From Macrosoma leucophasiata (lineage: Eukaryota > Arthropoda > Insecta > Lepidoptera > Hedylidae), in assembly GCA_036365455.1 (NCBI GenBank), contig JAWQUS010000008.1:18521501-18585500 (forward strand): DNA of 64,000 nucleotides, given 5' to 3'. Shown here piece after piece: positions 12,701-27,600 of this stretch (the first letter of the stretch is position 1; every line of letters begins with the position of its first letter). The position numbers and the translations under genes are program-made. A model generated the notes under the pieces. It was not told where the DNA came from. It searched no databases and worked only from the letters and a program-made list of their open reading frames with translations.

Positions 12701-15700
12701 TAATGGGTTGCCATTATTATTATAAGAGGTGGAAGAGTAGTGTTCGATAACCCAAATAACCTAATATTGTCGTGGATACAGAGAGTATCGATGTACGACA
12801 AATGCAGGAAGGATTTTTGGTTATGTACGAAGATCAAGCCTTTAAATAGTAGTGATTTCACAACTAATCAACATCTCTATTAGTTGCCCTAAGTATTAGG
12901 TACTTCAAATAGAGTTTCTCTCAATTTCCCTAGGATTTAGATTCTCAATTTGGTGACAAAGGGGCCATTTCAGGAGTTCCAAACAAAATTTGTACGTTTA
13001 AAAAATTGCTAACATCAATATTTAGAATCGTTTCCCCGCGTGAATGTTTATATTTGAAGCCCTGTGTAAAATTATTAGCTTATTTTTGGATTTTATTATC
13101 CTTTTTTATGTGTAGAGTATGAATGAATATAAAGCCATAATGTATTGAAACAAAACGCAACACTCACGTTTATGTCTACATTTATAATTATGTTGTCCGG
13201 TAAGATGCGATATAATTGATGTACATACATATATATTCATTGAGTGCGTGAATTAAAAATGATTATTTTTGATGATTAGGGAACAATTTAGAGCAATTTG
13301 GATGAAATAATGTTTTAGCTGATATAATCGAAAAATAGTATCTTTGCGATGATTCGAAACATTCTAAAATTATGGTGCTTAGGATGCTGTAGTCGGGGGC
13401 ATTGACAGAGTGACGTCAACGTACCAGGCAATACTGACCCCGTATGGGTGAATTGTGGTCCACCGTTTGACAGTCCATCTTTTATAAAATTCTTCTGGGA
13501 TTACATGAGTACGTACGACATAATCTTCTCTCGTTGATCCAACATATTAATAGTTCACTTTACCAATACAACGTCTGATCTCAGTGCATGGATGGTGCCT
13601 TCTTTGGATTTTACACCAAAGTTTTTCATTGCTAATGGTTCGTTAAGAATGAAAGCGGTTCAAATTCACTAATATAATGCATGATTTCATGTGAGCAGTG
13701 GCATAATATATAACACAATATATATATATAAGCAGGAAAGCGAATGATAACACTTTTTGTTCAACCAAATATGTTGTGTATTCGAATACAAATTGGTGAC
13801 TCTAACTTTCAGTGATGTAAATACCAAATTGGATCTCGAGCACCCCGTACATAGCGTGTTTATGTGTGCGTGAAAGCGATTAACATTATACAGTATGTTT
13901 CAGCGAGTTACCTTCGAACATAAAGTGGTTATTAAATCGTCCTATACGCAGCGATGGGTAAAAATATCGTTTATATTATTTCTCTATGTAAAGTGTACTC
14001 ATACAAGACAGGAGTCACTATAGTACACACAATCTATGTACATTTTATAACAAATGTTTGTAGTTATCAAGCCATGACCCAAAATACACATAGTGTTATA
14101 AAAAATAAACCTTTGTTGGTTGTGAGTTTCGTTGATATTCGTTTTTGTTTAAAAAAATAATACTCGTATTTAATGTGAGTATTTATGTAAGTTGTAACTA
14201 TATAAGCATGTTTATTTTGTGTCAATTGTAGAGGTTGTAAAAGTAAATGAAGTCTTACAGATGGGCTCTTAGGCAGTCCCACTCTCTGGCCGCAAGTAGT
14301 CAGTAGGTTCACGAGGCATTCACGAACACGACTCTGTTAACAGATGAAATATAACGTATTAATATACAACAAAATGTGGTTGATGTAAGGGAAAAAGCCT
14401 CTTAAATTATGCAAATCTTATTACTAAGCCGAGCAAGATGCAGGACATAACTTATGTTCTGTAGTATTATATAGATCACAACAAGAGTGCAACACTCTGC
14501 CTGTATAACAGGCAAATCAAACTGAGCTGATGTTTGACTGTCTTACTGAATTACCTTTGAATTTTTCTTGTAAACAAAATCCATAACAGTAAGCAAGTAT
14601 CGGTATTGCTTTCAAAGTTCGGCTCTATAGGAGATAAACAAAAACCAAAGTCGTAAAGTAAACAAAAGCAAACGGGTTTAGTTAGGTGGTTGAGTCGCTG
14701 GTGTCGCAGTTTCGTCTAGGACCATGTCCATACATTGTACTAGCGATAAAAGAGAAGTACAATGTATGGACAAGGAAGAAGGAGGGGGCATCTGTCGCGA
14801 TAGTCATCGGTTGGTGATAATCACAATAGTGACTAATGACCGGCAGGCTATACTAACGTAAGTTGGGACGGGGGAGGGATGGAACGGCGCGCGCGCGTAG
14901 ATCAGTTATTTGTGTCGTGTTTTACGAATTCGTTCACCCCGGCGATGACCAACGTGGTATCATCGTCCGGGTCGTTAAAAACGTGCCAAGGATGTCCCGA
15001 AGGAGAGATGGTGTGTCGGTATTGGGGTCGTCACGTCCCGAATGGAGGAGAATTTCTTCGACAGTGTAGTCAGTCAACCGAACAATGGCGGTCAAGTCAT
15101 TCGAATAGGGCCGCAGTAGGCGGTTAGGGCAGGCTTGCCTGTCGGCTAGAGTGATAAGTAATGGACACCTTACAAATGGTTACTGTGACTAGTACTACTA
15201 GTGGTTAAGTGGGGAGTGCAGTGCCTGTGACATCCATGGCCGTTTCCAGCCCGAGGCGAGGGCGTCGGCGGGCGACAGCGAGAGCGAGCGGCGCGGGGAG
15301 GCGGCGGTCTGCGGCTGTGTCGCGTTGCTGCCCACGCTCGCCTCCGCGCCTACCACGGTCGACGCCGAACCCGACGTCGATGAACCTATCAAAATTGCTA
15401 CGTCAATATAGTTACTAGGCCCCATTGAGGCCGCACTATGGTTATTTCTTGCGAGCTACTAAGCCATATTCAAACCACTTGAAATGGTATACATATGCAG
15501 TGTTTTCTTACGGTCATCCATAAGAAAACACCGCAAGTGAGTGAGAAAGTGCGAAAACACCGCTTGTCATACAAGTACTGTTTTCTGATTCATTGAATTA
15601 CAAAATTCCGCTATTTAAAAGCTCTGTCGGTTCAGCCCGAGTGCCACCTCAGTATATCTATCTAAGTATAAAATTCTCTTGTCACAGTGTTTGTAACCAA

Positions 15701-18700
15701 GCTCCTCTGATACGGCTTGTCTGATTTTTGTGATATTCGGTAGGTCTGAGAATAGGTTGTGATCTATATATATTCCGACAATCTGTTACTTTCGACTTCG
15801 TAGTGTATTGAATCTTTGTTGCACACTGCATACGTAAGCACTGATAGTGCTGCATTAGTGAAATTGATCAAAATGGTTGACAGACGTCGCATAGGTAATG
15901 TGCGAAAGAGATAACGGTCTAAAAAGCTGAAAATAGCCGAAATCTCTTTCCTAAGGGCGATGTGTAATATTTATTGTTGGGGATTGTGGATACAGATATG
16001 ACTGAAACTATTTTTGAGCAAGTAAAATATATTTTCAAGGTTTTAATAAATTGGCACTACTTACCATACTACAGTTGTAATAATAAACAGATATCTAAGA
16101 ATTGCTCGAGAATATTAGTTACAATAGGTATTTGTGCTGTTTAAGATATAATTTCTTATTTCTTATTAGCTGGCGAGTGGCACAAGTGTGGTTCAACGTT
16201 TTAAACGACGCTCACAGAGTCACTGTTTTGAAGACACATTGAAAGCAGGGGCTTTCAAGGCCGGGACCATGGGAGAAACGGAACGTTCGAGCCGACGACG
16301 TCACTTCCTCATCCGCCATGACCATTCGCCCATCCTATTGGCTCTCGCACGCCAACCGTCAATCAACTGATCGCTGTTAACATCTCTAAACTACTTGGTA
16401 TCGGTTTTCGAATAAAACGTTTTGTACCGAGTTTCAATAAAACTATTCATTAAAGAAATCCTCCTATGTGCTGGATAGAAAAAAACAAAGGAGAGGTTAG
16501 CAACATTTTAGCTAAAATACGTTTATGAATAAGGGGGTTAGTGTTCACAATAAAATGTAATACAAGACTTCACTGAAATACCTTTATCAGGCGTGGTTGT
16601 GGAGGCGTTTGATAGTGAGCTTGGTCCGGTTGCCGGTTGACTTCCACTCTTTGGCAGATATTTGCGCCCGATCACCGGCGTTTGTGATAGGTCAAATGTG
16701 AAGTCCATCGTTCGCCCTGGTAACTCCTACAATTGTATGCAGATATCAAAACAAATAGTACGAACTATTTGTAAAGTGAAAAACAAACATCATAATATGT
16801 TAAACAAGTTTTTTTTCTTGGTAAATAAACGTAAAATGCAACACCATTGCTATCAGACAGCCGTATTGACCGATAACAACATTCAGTTGTTATGAAGGGT
16901 GGATAATTCATTAAAATATAATTTGTGAGATTCATTTGAATATCACAAATTATAGGTATATTTTTTACAGATTGTTGTATTATGAACATTACAATAAGCA
17001 AAATAATTTGTGGTTAAGATATATATTTACTAATAAACTTTTTTTTTCAATATTGTTGTAAAACTGGTTTTGATGGTCTCATGACATTTTATTTATCTTT
17101 TTACAATTTCTTCATAGAAGAGTATTTTAATTAAATTTACTATCGTACTGTCTTATCCAGGTTTTATAAAACATTAAAATCTCACCTTTTTGCCGTGAAG
17201 TTCCGTATCGAGGATAGATGAGGCATGGTTGTCCCAATGCGGCGGCACCACCAAGGTGGAGCATCTCGTCACCACAAGCTTCAGGATCTTCATCGCTTCT
17301 TTGTAGTTGCTACCCTCTTGCTGTACAGTATTCATAGTACTTTATTCATTAATCGGCTATTCTTTTACAGTTAATAGTAACAACTCACTAGTTGTTAGTC
17401 AATTGAATTTGTAATGTGAAACGTTTGTTTTTCTTTTTTATAATGCTACCTATCTCATTTTCTCCCACCTTAAATGTTATGTTTTATGTGTCTGTCTCTT
17501 TTCACCGTTGCTTTTTCGTCACATCAACTTTCAAATCACAACGATGCTAAAGAAGTTATCACTTTATAAAATTTTGTATTAACATTTTCCTATAGTATCT
17601 TCACGCAGTCTCTTACGGGGTAGAAAGAGAGTGTGGAGCGCCAGATATCCCCGAAGAAGGGTTTCATTATAATAACATTAATAATTGCATAACTCCGAGG
17701 TAAACCACTGTCCTCTGGCTCATAATACGCTGTAATACTGAAAACCTAGGTTGGTACAATCGAAAAACTGAAAATATTAAGTTTACAAAGATTAAACAAG
17801 AGACTCACGTCAATGAATTTGGCGACTGCACGCAATAGATCAGCATTGACCGACACGGCGGCCGGTGAGTTTAATTCCACGTAGTACAGCATACAGTGAA
17901 GAATAGATAACACAGGCAGTTGTAGATTCACGGAACCCTACAACAGATAAAGTACGCTAAAGTGATGTGCGAAATACTATTTGAAATATTGTAATAATGA
18001 CTTTTCATATTAAAACTAAAAAATAAATCTTTGTTTATTTACAAATAACGTATAATAAGAAAAAAAATGTTTTCTTCAGAATGATATCAAGTTTAAGGTG
18101 ATCTCATATTAAACAGACATTAAGCGTGTTAGAATGAATTAGAAGTACATGCGGCGATTCATTCGTTAACAACATTATTTCGGGATGAATCGACACTTGA
18201 CAATTTGAAAGTGAACGTTTCATCCGTAGATGAAAGATTTTATGGATCGTCTCCTACGTAAAAATTAATATTCTTTGACAGTCATGAGTTATAACATGAT
18301 ACCCTCTATGCCTGTAAGTGAATATGAATCCACCATGATTCGGGTAGTATCAATATACTAATACTAGCGCATCTTACCTTCTCGAGAACTTCGACCAAGA
18401 AAGCTAACATCTGCAAGGACAGGTGGGAGTAGGTGTCCCATAGGTATTTGACAACACATTTGGTCCACTGAAAGCTCTCCTTACTGAACGTCCGCCTCGA
18501 GTACAACGTCATCACAGTGCCAAGGTTCTCAAGCTTCTTACTCTTTTCTGCTGTAAACTGTGACATGAAAATTATATATGAATTTATACTAATTTATTTT
18601 AACCTTTAGGTTAATAAGGTGTGGTATAGGTTAATATCGTTATTCGGCTGAATTATTCGGTTTACCATTTCATTGTTTTGTCGCGTAATCGCGGTTTTAA

Positions 18701-21646
18701 CACGTCGCTGTACTTGCTAAATTACGAGGGTGGCGTAGCTCACCGCCCCCCATCCGATTTAAAAAATGTTGTTTTCAATTTAAGTTTGAATATAAATGTT
18801 GAAAAATAAATGCTGATTTAAGGTTTCAAATAAATTTTGACTGCATGTTACTTCCTATAGGTTACTTACTATAGGTTAAGAATAGATTAGGAAAAGGTTC
18901 CAAAATGGGTACATGTTGATGTTGAAGTTTTGTCTTTTAGTTATATACCGTGTCGTGTAGCCAATAAAATTGAAAAATTCGAACCGAATAATTCGAAAGG
19001 GGACTATGTTCGCAAGCCATCATAACGACTCGTATATCTTTGTGTGCGTAAATGATATTTTAGAAGTACTCAAAGTACCTACTCACCTGTGCTATATGAC
19101 ACGCGGCGCGTACGCACAGTTCATTGGCGTCTTCGTAGTGTAGCAGCATATAAGGCAGCAGGGCGACAACCGTCATGGGGAAGGCGAGGGACTGTGTTGG
19201 GTCTATGACAGGTAGTTCCAGCAGAGGAATCATATCCGCCAGAACCCCTACCACCGGCTCGTATGTGTTTGGGTGCGTGCAGCCCTGAAGAACAAATTAT
19301 ATTGTATTCTCCAGCGGATTCAATAAAGGGATGCTAGTGATCAAAAGGTTTATCCCATAAGGTATACGGAACTTCACATTGATCATGGCTCAACACGCTT
19401 TAGACCGGTTTTTGAGTAGTACATAAATCTAGTATTTTTGTAAGTATATAATCAGAATATAATCTTATTAAAGCAAAAATATCAATAGGTATATTAATAT
19501 GAACAATCAATTAAATTAATAGGAACAATGTTTACCTTGAGGAGCAATGCATGCAAGGAAGGCGGGCCGTGTGCTCCATGCGCCTGCGTCCTATCCAGCC
19601 GTTCCCTGGCATCGGGCCGGTCGAGGGGCAGCCGCATCATGACGCGCGACAGCAGTCGCACGCCCAGCAGGAACTCGTGCTCGTAGTCCGACTCCAGCAG
19701 TGATGCACCCACCCAGAATAACGTCGCCAGGATAGTCAGCTTGTCGTCCTGGTTTTATAAAAATATATAAGCCGAAGTTACCTACCTAAGTTCGATGTGC
19801 ACTATTTCTTGATGGATACTGTACAAATCGTATAAAATTAAGTCGCTAATATTATATTCCGAAGGACCAAATTCAAAAGAAATAATAAATATTTTTAAAT
19901 ATAGTTAAGCGTGAGGACAAAAGTAGGTTTTAAAGAAAGAAATAATCAAATTATATTCGTGATAAATCATCCAAATACTCGTACACATTTGTGATAACCA
20001 ATTTTTCACGCCATCTAATACCCAATTACGCACCGCAAAGCAAAATATCACACCAATGTCGTCTTTATGATGTTACATTTGTGACTTCCCTAATTATTAT
20101 ATACTAATTATATTAATATATAACCTACTAATCATGTTATCTCGTTTTTTATAACACTGCTACTTTCAGAAATTCGAACCTCAAAATAAACAAATATACT
20201 TCCGCGTGCTTGTTAATTGGGCAGTCTGTAAAGACATATTTTTGAAAAATATGAGAAATAAAATCAGATTTAATATATTTTCTAGCGTTACACACACTAC
20301 TTGTATTTGATTTTTTCTAATTAGTTTAACCCTCATAAATAAATATTATATCAAATAAAAAAAAATGATCCGGACGACCTCCTCCTTTTTTTGAAGAAGG
20401 TTAAAAAGGCGACGCGTTGCTTGCTTGTATCAACTTTTACATTTCATAATAACCTATATACCTATAATGGAATAAGTGAGATAGCAAGTAAGATAAGTGA
20501 ATCAGGCTTCTGTACCAGTGCTCTAGCTAAATAGCTATCCGATTCAGCTTTACAAACTTGTTAATTTAAGACAAAGTTAAAGTTATTGTTTAGTTTGTTT
20601 ACCTAACCAGGGCGACGTAATCGCATGTGCGATAAAGTCCTTTATTTTAGAATTCAAAAAATATATAAGTTCGTCATCAAGGGGCGGTAATGCATCTTTT
20701 GAAGTTTTTGTGTAGATAGTAGAGAGCAAGAAACTTCGTCGTCATGTGTCGTATTAAGGTAATGATAAAATATGCGAATCAATTTTCATTCTAAAGATGC
20801 ACTGCTACTCGTTACAGAAACAACTTGTGAAGCAAATAAAATACGTTTATAACAAGCGATCTTATTTTATGTACTTAGAGGGTAAAATCCCTTCGTAAGT
20901 AGTCTGTAACAGCATAAATCTCCTTGAAAGCAAATTTCAATAGAATCCTGTGCGCACTCAACTACTCAGTACTAATGATAACTAGAAAATTCAAACTGTA
21001 GTGGGTGAGCGAATTTATCAGACAATCCTCATTAAAGGCTATTACGTCCCACGCTTTTCAAATGAATATTCACTCGATTGAAATTGGTTCTGGACAAGTA
21101 GTTACTCGTGTTATGTATATAGCGATGCATCGAATTGGGCTTCGTTAGAGCGTCATTGAAGCCAGTACGACCTAATTTGATTTGACGTAAACTATAAATA
21201 ACTTCATTTGTTCAAAGAGACGTGTTTAGTAATACTGTATATGCAACTAGATTTTAAAATATCACGTTTCTTTAATTCGAATATGATTCGTTTTTTTACT
21301 TCTGTTAATTACATATTTTTATTATCTTAGGAAAACATACAGTGACTTAAATATAGAAATGTACAATACAAATTATACAAAAAACTAGCGGCCCGCCCTG
21401 GCATCGCACGGCTGCAATGTTACCTACTGCTATTTACAAAATGATCCGCCATTTATTGAATTCATTTGTTTAAAAAAATGTGATAAATGAAGAACTACTA
21501 CCGATTTTCTGCAAAATTCACAAAAACAATCTACCTTAATAGTCCAAACGAAGCTTTAACATTTGGTTTAGATAGATGAGCCCGTTCTTGAGTTATAAAA
21601 TTACAACGAAAAGTGGCATTGATTTACATCAATATATACATATATA

Positions 21647-21698
<52 letters not shown>

Positions 21699-24600
21699 CT
21701 CAATTGCTGTTCGTTAATCTCGCAAAGACTCGAAATACTGGACCGATTTTATTTTAATTTTGATTTTAAATTATTTTTGGAAGTCCCGGAAAGGTTTAAA
21801 AGGTAAGAAAATATGAAGAAATTGAAGGGAAATAGTAAAAACTAGAATATCATTTTCCCATACAAACAGTCCGTTTATATCAAACCTTTGACACATTATT
21901 TCATTCTGAGGCAATAAGAAGTTTGCCGGGTCAGCTAGTATATAGATAATAATATGCTCTATCAATATTTACATGTTTCGTCACATAAACATCTATATAG
22001 TTTATTTTACCTGAAAAAATAGAAAAAACTGGTTGCCTGTAAAGTCGGTTTTACGGGCGAAGATTTTACGTGACAACGTCTTTTTCTCGGTAGAAAGGCA
22101 TTCGCCGGTCCGGCAGGCCTCTCTCTCGTTCGATGACTCATCGTTACGTTACCGGGAGTTACACTTTTTCCTGAGTGACTCCGAGCCGCAACCTAATTTA
22201 AGACGTTGTCACGTCAAAAGAAGGCAATAATGGTAATAAACAAAAAACGACAAATTTTAACTGTGTTTCAAATAACACAAAAAGCGAAACAGCGAAACTA
22301 CAAGTTTATTTGAGAACCATCAACCCGCTGTCACTTTGTCCAGTTTGGATGTCGAGTTTCTCAGGGCCAGACAATTTATGAAGTCCTAGGAACCAATTCA
22401 TTACAATTACCACACATATTCACATTTTCAATCAAATCAATTTATCGTCACTGAGCTTATTAGTGCAAAAGTTATTACCAAAAACACCTCTAACTTTGAA
22501 TTTAATTCCACGTATATAAAGACTAGTTTTCAGAAATTAAAAATAGAGCATAAAACCACACCTATTGCATATCTCATAAATGTTATTATCTTCGAAACGG
22601 CAGCACTTTTATTTCCCTTGTCTCTTTTACACACAGAACATTCTGTATACATACATATAGTACATTCAGGCGTCTCCCATTAATTATAATTTGGTCCTAA
22701 CACATGAATCGATTCATTGGTCTTCTAATTAAATATATCTCTCATTCTATGTGCCTTTTTGATAATCTTCTCTAGTTAGAAATGTGTACCCGTGGTGACA
22801 ATAAATAAGGTTTTTTTTTATTTCTTCGTGGAGCAGTATGGTACAAAAAAAAAAGATATAAATGTTGTATGTATATAAAACAACGTTCAGTGAATATTTC
22901 TAGATGAGCAAGGCTGGCCGTGCATCAATGAAATCCTAACGAAATATGAACAAAGTATGAAATCTATCAAATAAACATGTTCACATGAAGGATATTAAAT
23001 AAATGCAATTCGTGTAATCGTCTACTATTTGTTGTCCTTATTTTAAGATATATGAACATACTAGCTGACCCAGAAAACCCAACCCCCGTTGCCCTGCCAT
23101 GTAATAAATGTTTAATCGATGGCCCTAAAATACATTTTGAAAAAATCTAAAAGACGGAACGATCATTAAATGTCTGACAAGTAGAAAAGCAGTTTACAAA
23201 TAAAAGATAAAAACGCTGTTTTAAAATTTCCTTTACCTATTTTCTCAAATTTCAAACCTTTTCTGGTCTTTTGCGAATGATTTCACACCAAAATTAGAGA
23301 ATTCTGTCCAACCGTTAAGAGATTTAGCGCGAATAACGCATTGTATAGCATTTGATTTTTACGTATAATATAGAGATAGATGATGTCTATTAACTATATA
23401 TGACTGACCTGTGTAGCAGTATCACCAAGCAGTTTAAGGGACTGGGCAGAGCGCGATCTACACAGGTTTGAACAAGATCCCTTTGCAGCGTCACCGCACG
23501 GCCGCGTTCGAGGTTCTGCGAAAGAGCAAATATTTTAAATTATCAAATAGTTAAAGGTATTTTAAAAAGGCTTATTATTATTGAAAATATTTTGTATTAC
23601 ATTCATTTTCTTAAAATTTTAAATTTTATTTTGGGAACTGGAAAGAGAAAGCGTGTTCCAGATATATATATTATTTTGGTAAAATCGAGGTTCACTTTGA
23701 AATACGTATCTTTTTTTAACTACTTTCTGCAACTAATGATTGAAGGAAGCGAAAATGGGGGAAAGTAAAGGACAAAATTATAGTTTACCGTGGGGCACCT
23801 TCTCAGTAGAGGGCGGGTTGCTCTTGCGCATGCAATACGACACCGAGTAGCTCGTGCTGCGCGTGTGGTTGCTCACGCAACCCACACACACGCCCGGAGA
23901 ACGTTTTCCTGTACACATCACACATATCATACATCTGTAGACAGCTCAAATTCTGCATATCGGATAACAAGATTAATGTGTTTAGCGAAATAACAAGTTT
24001 TATTTTTTGTAACGACGGTACCAAACCAATATACTTCACATGGATGGTAAGTGTGTAGTAAGTGATCAGTCAAAAGGCAGATACAATCAAGGAGGGGTGG
24101 CAAACGTCTTGCGTCTGTGATAGCTATTATGGCGGCATATAAAAATTTCTAAAAATAATATTTTATGAGACAAGAACAATATTTGGCGAACTTATGTTTT
24201 ATCAATATTACTCGAGCTACCCTTTTAACGTCAGAAAAGTTGAGGGAATTTTCGCTACCTAGTAAAAAAATATATTGAAAATTAATATATTTTATTTAAA
24301 TTTACTTATAATTTTATTATGATACTGTTTTGTTTGCGATATTGTAAAGATAACGTATATTATATGATTATTATAACATACACAATGTTACGAGATACAA
24401 TAAAATTATAAGTATTAATTTTTGATAATATTAATTTCTGAATAGTACAATTTATCACAATCAACGTACCGGCAGCAAAAGCACCAGCCACGGCCGGTGG
24501 GCCACCATCTTTGTTGTTCAAATTAGGCGTAGATTTGAATATGTCCCTCATGTAGTCCAAAGGTCGGAAGTTGGATTCTAGGGAGTCTACGGCTGCTTCT

Positions 24601-27600
24601 AGAGTCAACAATAGTTCAGTGACGTAGCCTTGCATGTCTTCGCCTTGCTCCGCCACGGTTTCCACCAGTCGAGACAAAATATCAGATACCATGCGCCCGG
24701 TCATTGCAACGCCGATAAATCTGAATACCTAGACAAATCAATTTTACAGTAAAATGATGAAACAAACTAGAATTGTTCTACGGTTTATGATCTAGGATTC
24801 TAAATACGCGTCATCGTTTTTAAGCGGAATCTTTGAAAACTGAAAATAGCTGAACGATCAGCAAGCTGCAATATTCATACATACATATACGAGTATACGA
24901 GTCATTTGGTTGCCTAGAGAAAAGATTGCGGTACTCTATCTGTCGCTTTTTACTTATTCTAATAGCATATGCGTGAGTAGAGAGAAGAGAGTTAATATTT
25001 AGAATTAAGTCAATGATTGAATGAATTGAGTGACGAAAATTTAATAAATTATTTTATCAGAAAACTTCTATAGAGATAAGAGTTGAGTTGGAATTCTGGC
25101 TCCCCCCCTCTCTCTGACTCTCGTCAGTCGTCGTGGTATATCATGTTTACGGGACTAGGTGCCCGACAAATACAAACCTGTAAGGATCGCCCGGCGTAGT
25201 GTCTGGAGGGGCACGAGAGACCCAGTTGAAGCGCTGTCTGAGCCCACCGCTCAGATATTAGCGCGTGCGGCAACGACTCGCGAAATACACGTAGTGCGTG
25301 ACGCACCAGTGTTGCCATCTGCTGACAACTACGCAATGTCCACACTGCGTAAAACAAATAAAGATATACCAAATGTGTCTAAAGTAATTTATTGACTAAA
25401 AAATAAAAATTAAAACATATTCTGGATGTGTACCATTTCACCTTAAGAGGCGCACCTTATATAAAACAGTATCATTTTAAACTTACTTTTTTATGTCCAT
25501 AGTACATCACGACAAAGTAGGTTTAAAATTATACTCCTTCAATAGATGATGGGAGAGATACGTCAAAAAGAATGAAAAGAAAGATATATAAAATTGTGTG
25601 TAAAAAGTCAGTTTATTGGTGCAGTCATGAGCCTGAAAAAATCACACATAACGTCGCCAAATCAAAAACTGACAAGTAATCTAGTAGAACAATATTATTA
25701 TTATTACACATGTTACAATTAGAAATGAAAAAAAGCTATTTCTTTTTCTCTCAATTGATTTCTAAACCGATAAATATAAGTAATGTTGACATGAATTTGT
25801 TTGCAAACGCTGTCAGATTAAGATCGAGAGCCCCGATAAACATGTCGTCACACCTTTGAAGGCTAAAATCGAGAACGCAATAATGTTGAGCGTGGACGGT
25901 GTTTCTATGAACTGTGATATTAAAAACATATCTATATATAATGAATATTACTGTTCTGCAAAATTTTGGTGGTAAAGTTTTCACAATTCATTGATGCCCA
26001 GTTCAACGACGGTATAAAGGATCATGGCAAGATTTGTACAGAAAAAATGAAAAAAAGGTACATCATAAAACGACATGGAAATATTATTTAGTGAACCTAA
26101 ACAACATTTCCTAATACTGAAAATATTTTTAACTCTCTGGAATTAAAAGTTTGAAATTGAACTTAAGTATGGAGTGCTTCTACTGTTGTGAGGAAAGACG
26201 ATTTTTATTCCGGTGATTTAAAAATATTTTAAACTAGCTGTTGCCCGCGGCTTCGCCCCCGTGGATGTCGTTTAAAAAGTAGCCTATGTTCTTTTTCAAA
26301 GTCAACTCTATCTATGTACCAAATTTCATTAAAATCGGTTCGGTCGTTTGGACGTGAAAAGGTAAAAGGTGACAGACTGACAGACAGAGTTACTTTCGCA
26401 TTTATAGTATAAGCAGGGATGGAAGGTACAATACAATATAAGACCTAAAAATTCTGTGAAAATTTTAGACGTCTACTTGGTACCGTTATCATCGAGCAAA
26501 ATATATACGAAAATAAAACACGTTTATTGTATGCCTCCTTGGACTTCTTAAAATTTTCATTTTCTTATTTTTAGTAATTAATTTTGTCTTTATAGCGGTT
26601 ACAGAAATACATAATTTGTGAAAATGTTAGCACCACTAAATGTTAAATGAATCTTACCACAATATATGAGTGAAAGCAGCAAATCGAATAAGCCGTTTCT
26701 GAAATTCGCGTGCACAAACACACAGACAAACAGACATTTTTCCGGGATAAAAAGTACCCAGTGTTGTGCGCCAAAAGTTAAAGTATAATCATACCAAGTT
26801 TCATTGTAATCGGACCAGTAGTTTTTATGTGATACTTGAACAAACAGACAGACAGACAGACAAAAAATTTTCTAATCACATATTTGGGTTCGGTATCGAT
26901 CTAGTAACATCCCCTGGTATTTATTTTTTTAATATTTTTAATGTATAGAATTTACACTTCTACAGTTTTATTATAAGTATAGATAACAGAAAATGTTCTT
27001 TAGGTTCCCTAGATAATATTTCTAATCTTTTTTACCTTGTACCTTTTTCTAACTTCTTTGTACAAATCAATGTATGAAACTTACCATGATTCTTTCTGAA
27101 CTATTTTCGTAATAATATAAAAAATATTTTGTTTGTTTTTATTCAGTAACTTTAAAATATTTTAGAGAATGCAATTCATCCCCCATTAGATTTATGAGAA
27201 TTTGGTCTACTTACGTACTGGGAACTTGGAGGAATACATACATTACATAAATATAAATTAGAAAAAAAAACCTTTAGCCGTGATATCTTCGTATTGCCAC
27301 AGAGGCATATGCATGGGCCGGTTAGCCAAGAAGTGTACAAGAGATTTGATAGCATCGGCGACTGGTAGCTCTGTCGGCGGGGCTTCGGGCTCCGGCTCTT
27401 GCTCACCCTCCGCTTCGCCGGTCACTATCACCGGTAACGACGGGTAATTGTCGGCTTCACCTTCAAACACAATATTTTTAGATAATTGTAACTTTGATGA
27501 AGATATATGATGTTATAACCGATACAATTTTATTTTAAGAATTCTGATGTATAATGGAAATTTTGACGTACCTATGATGAAAAATACTCAGCGTGTATAT

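Noticed and set aside
24360..24469. C-terminal extension of the frame from fry exon w14
   Set aside because: Sequence past the gtacgt donor is AT-rich intron; phase and homology place the exon end at 24470.
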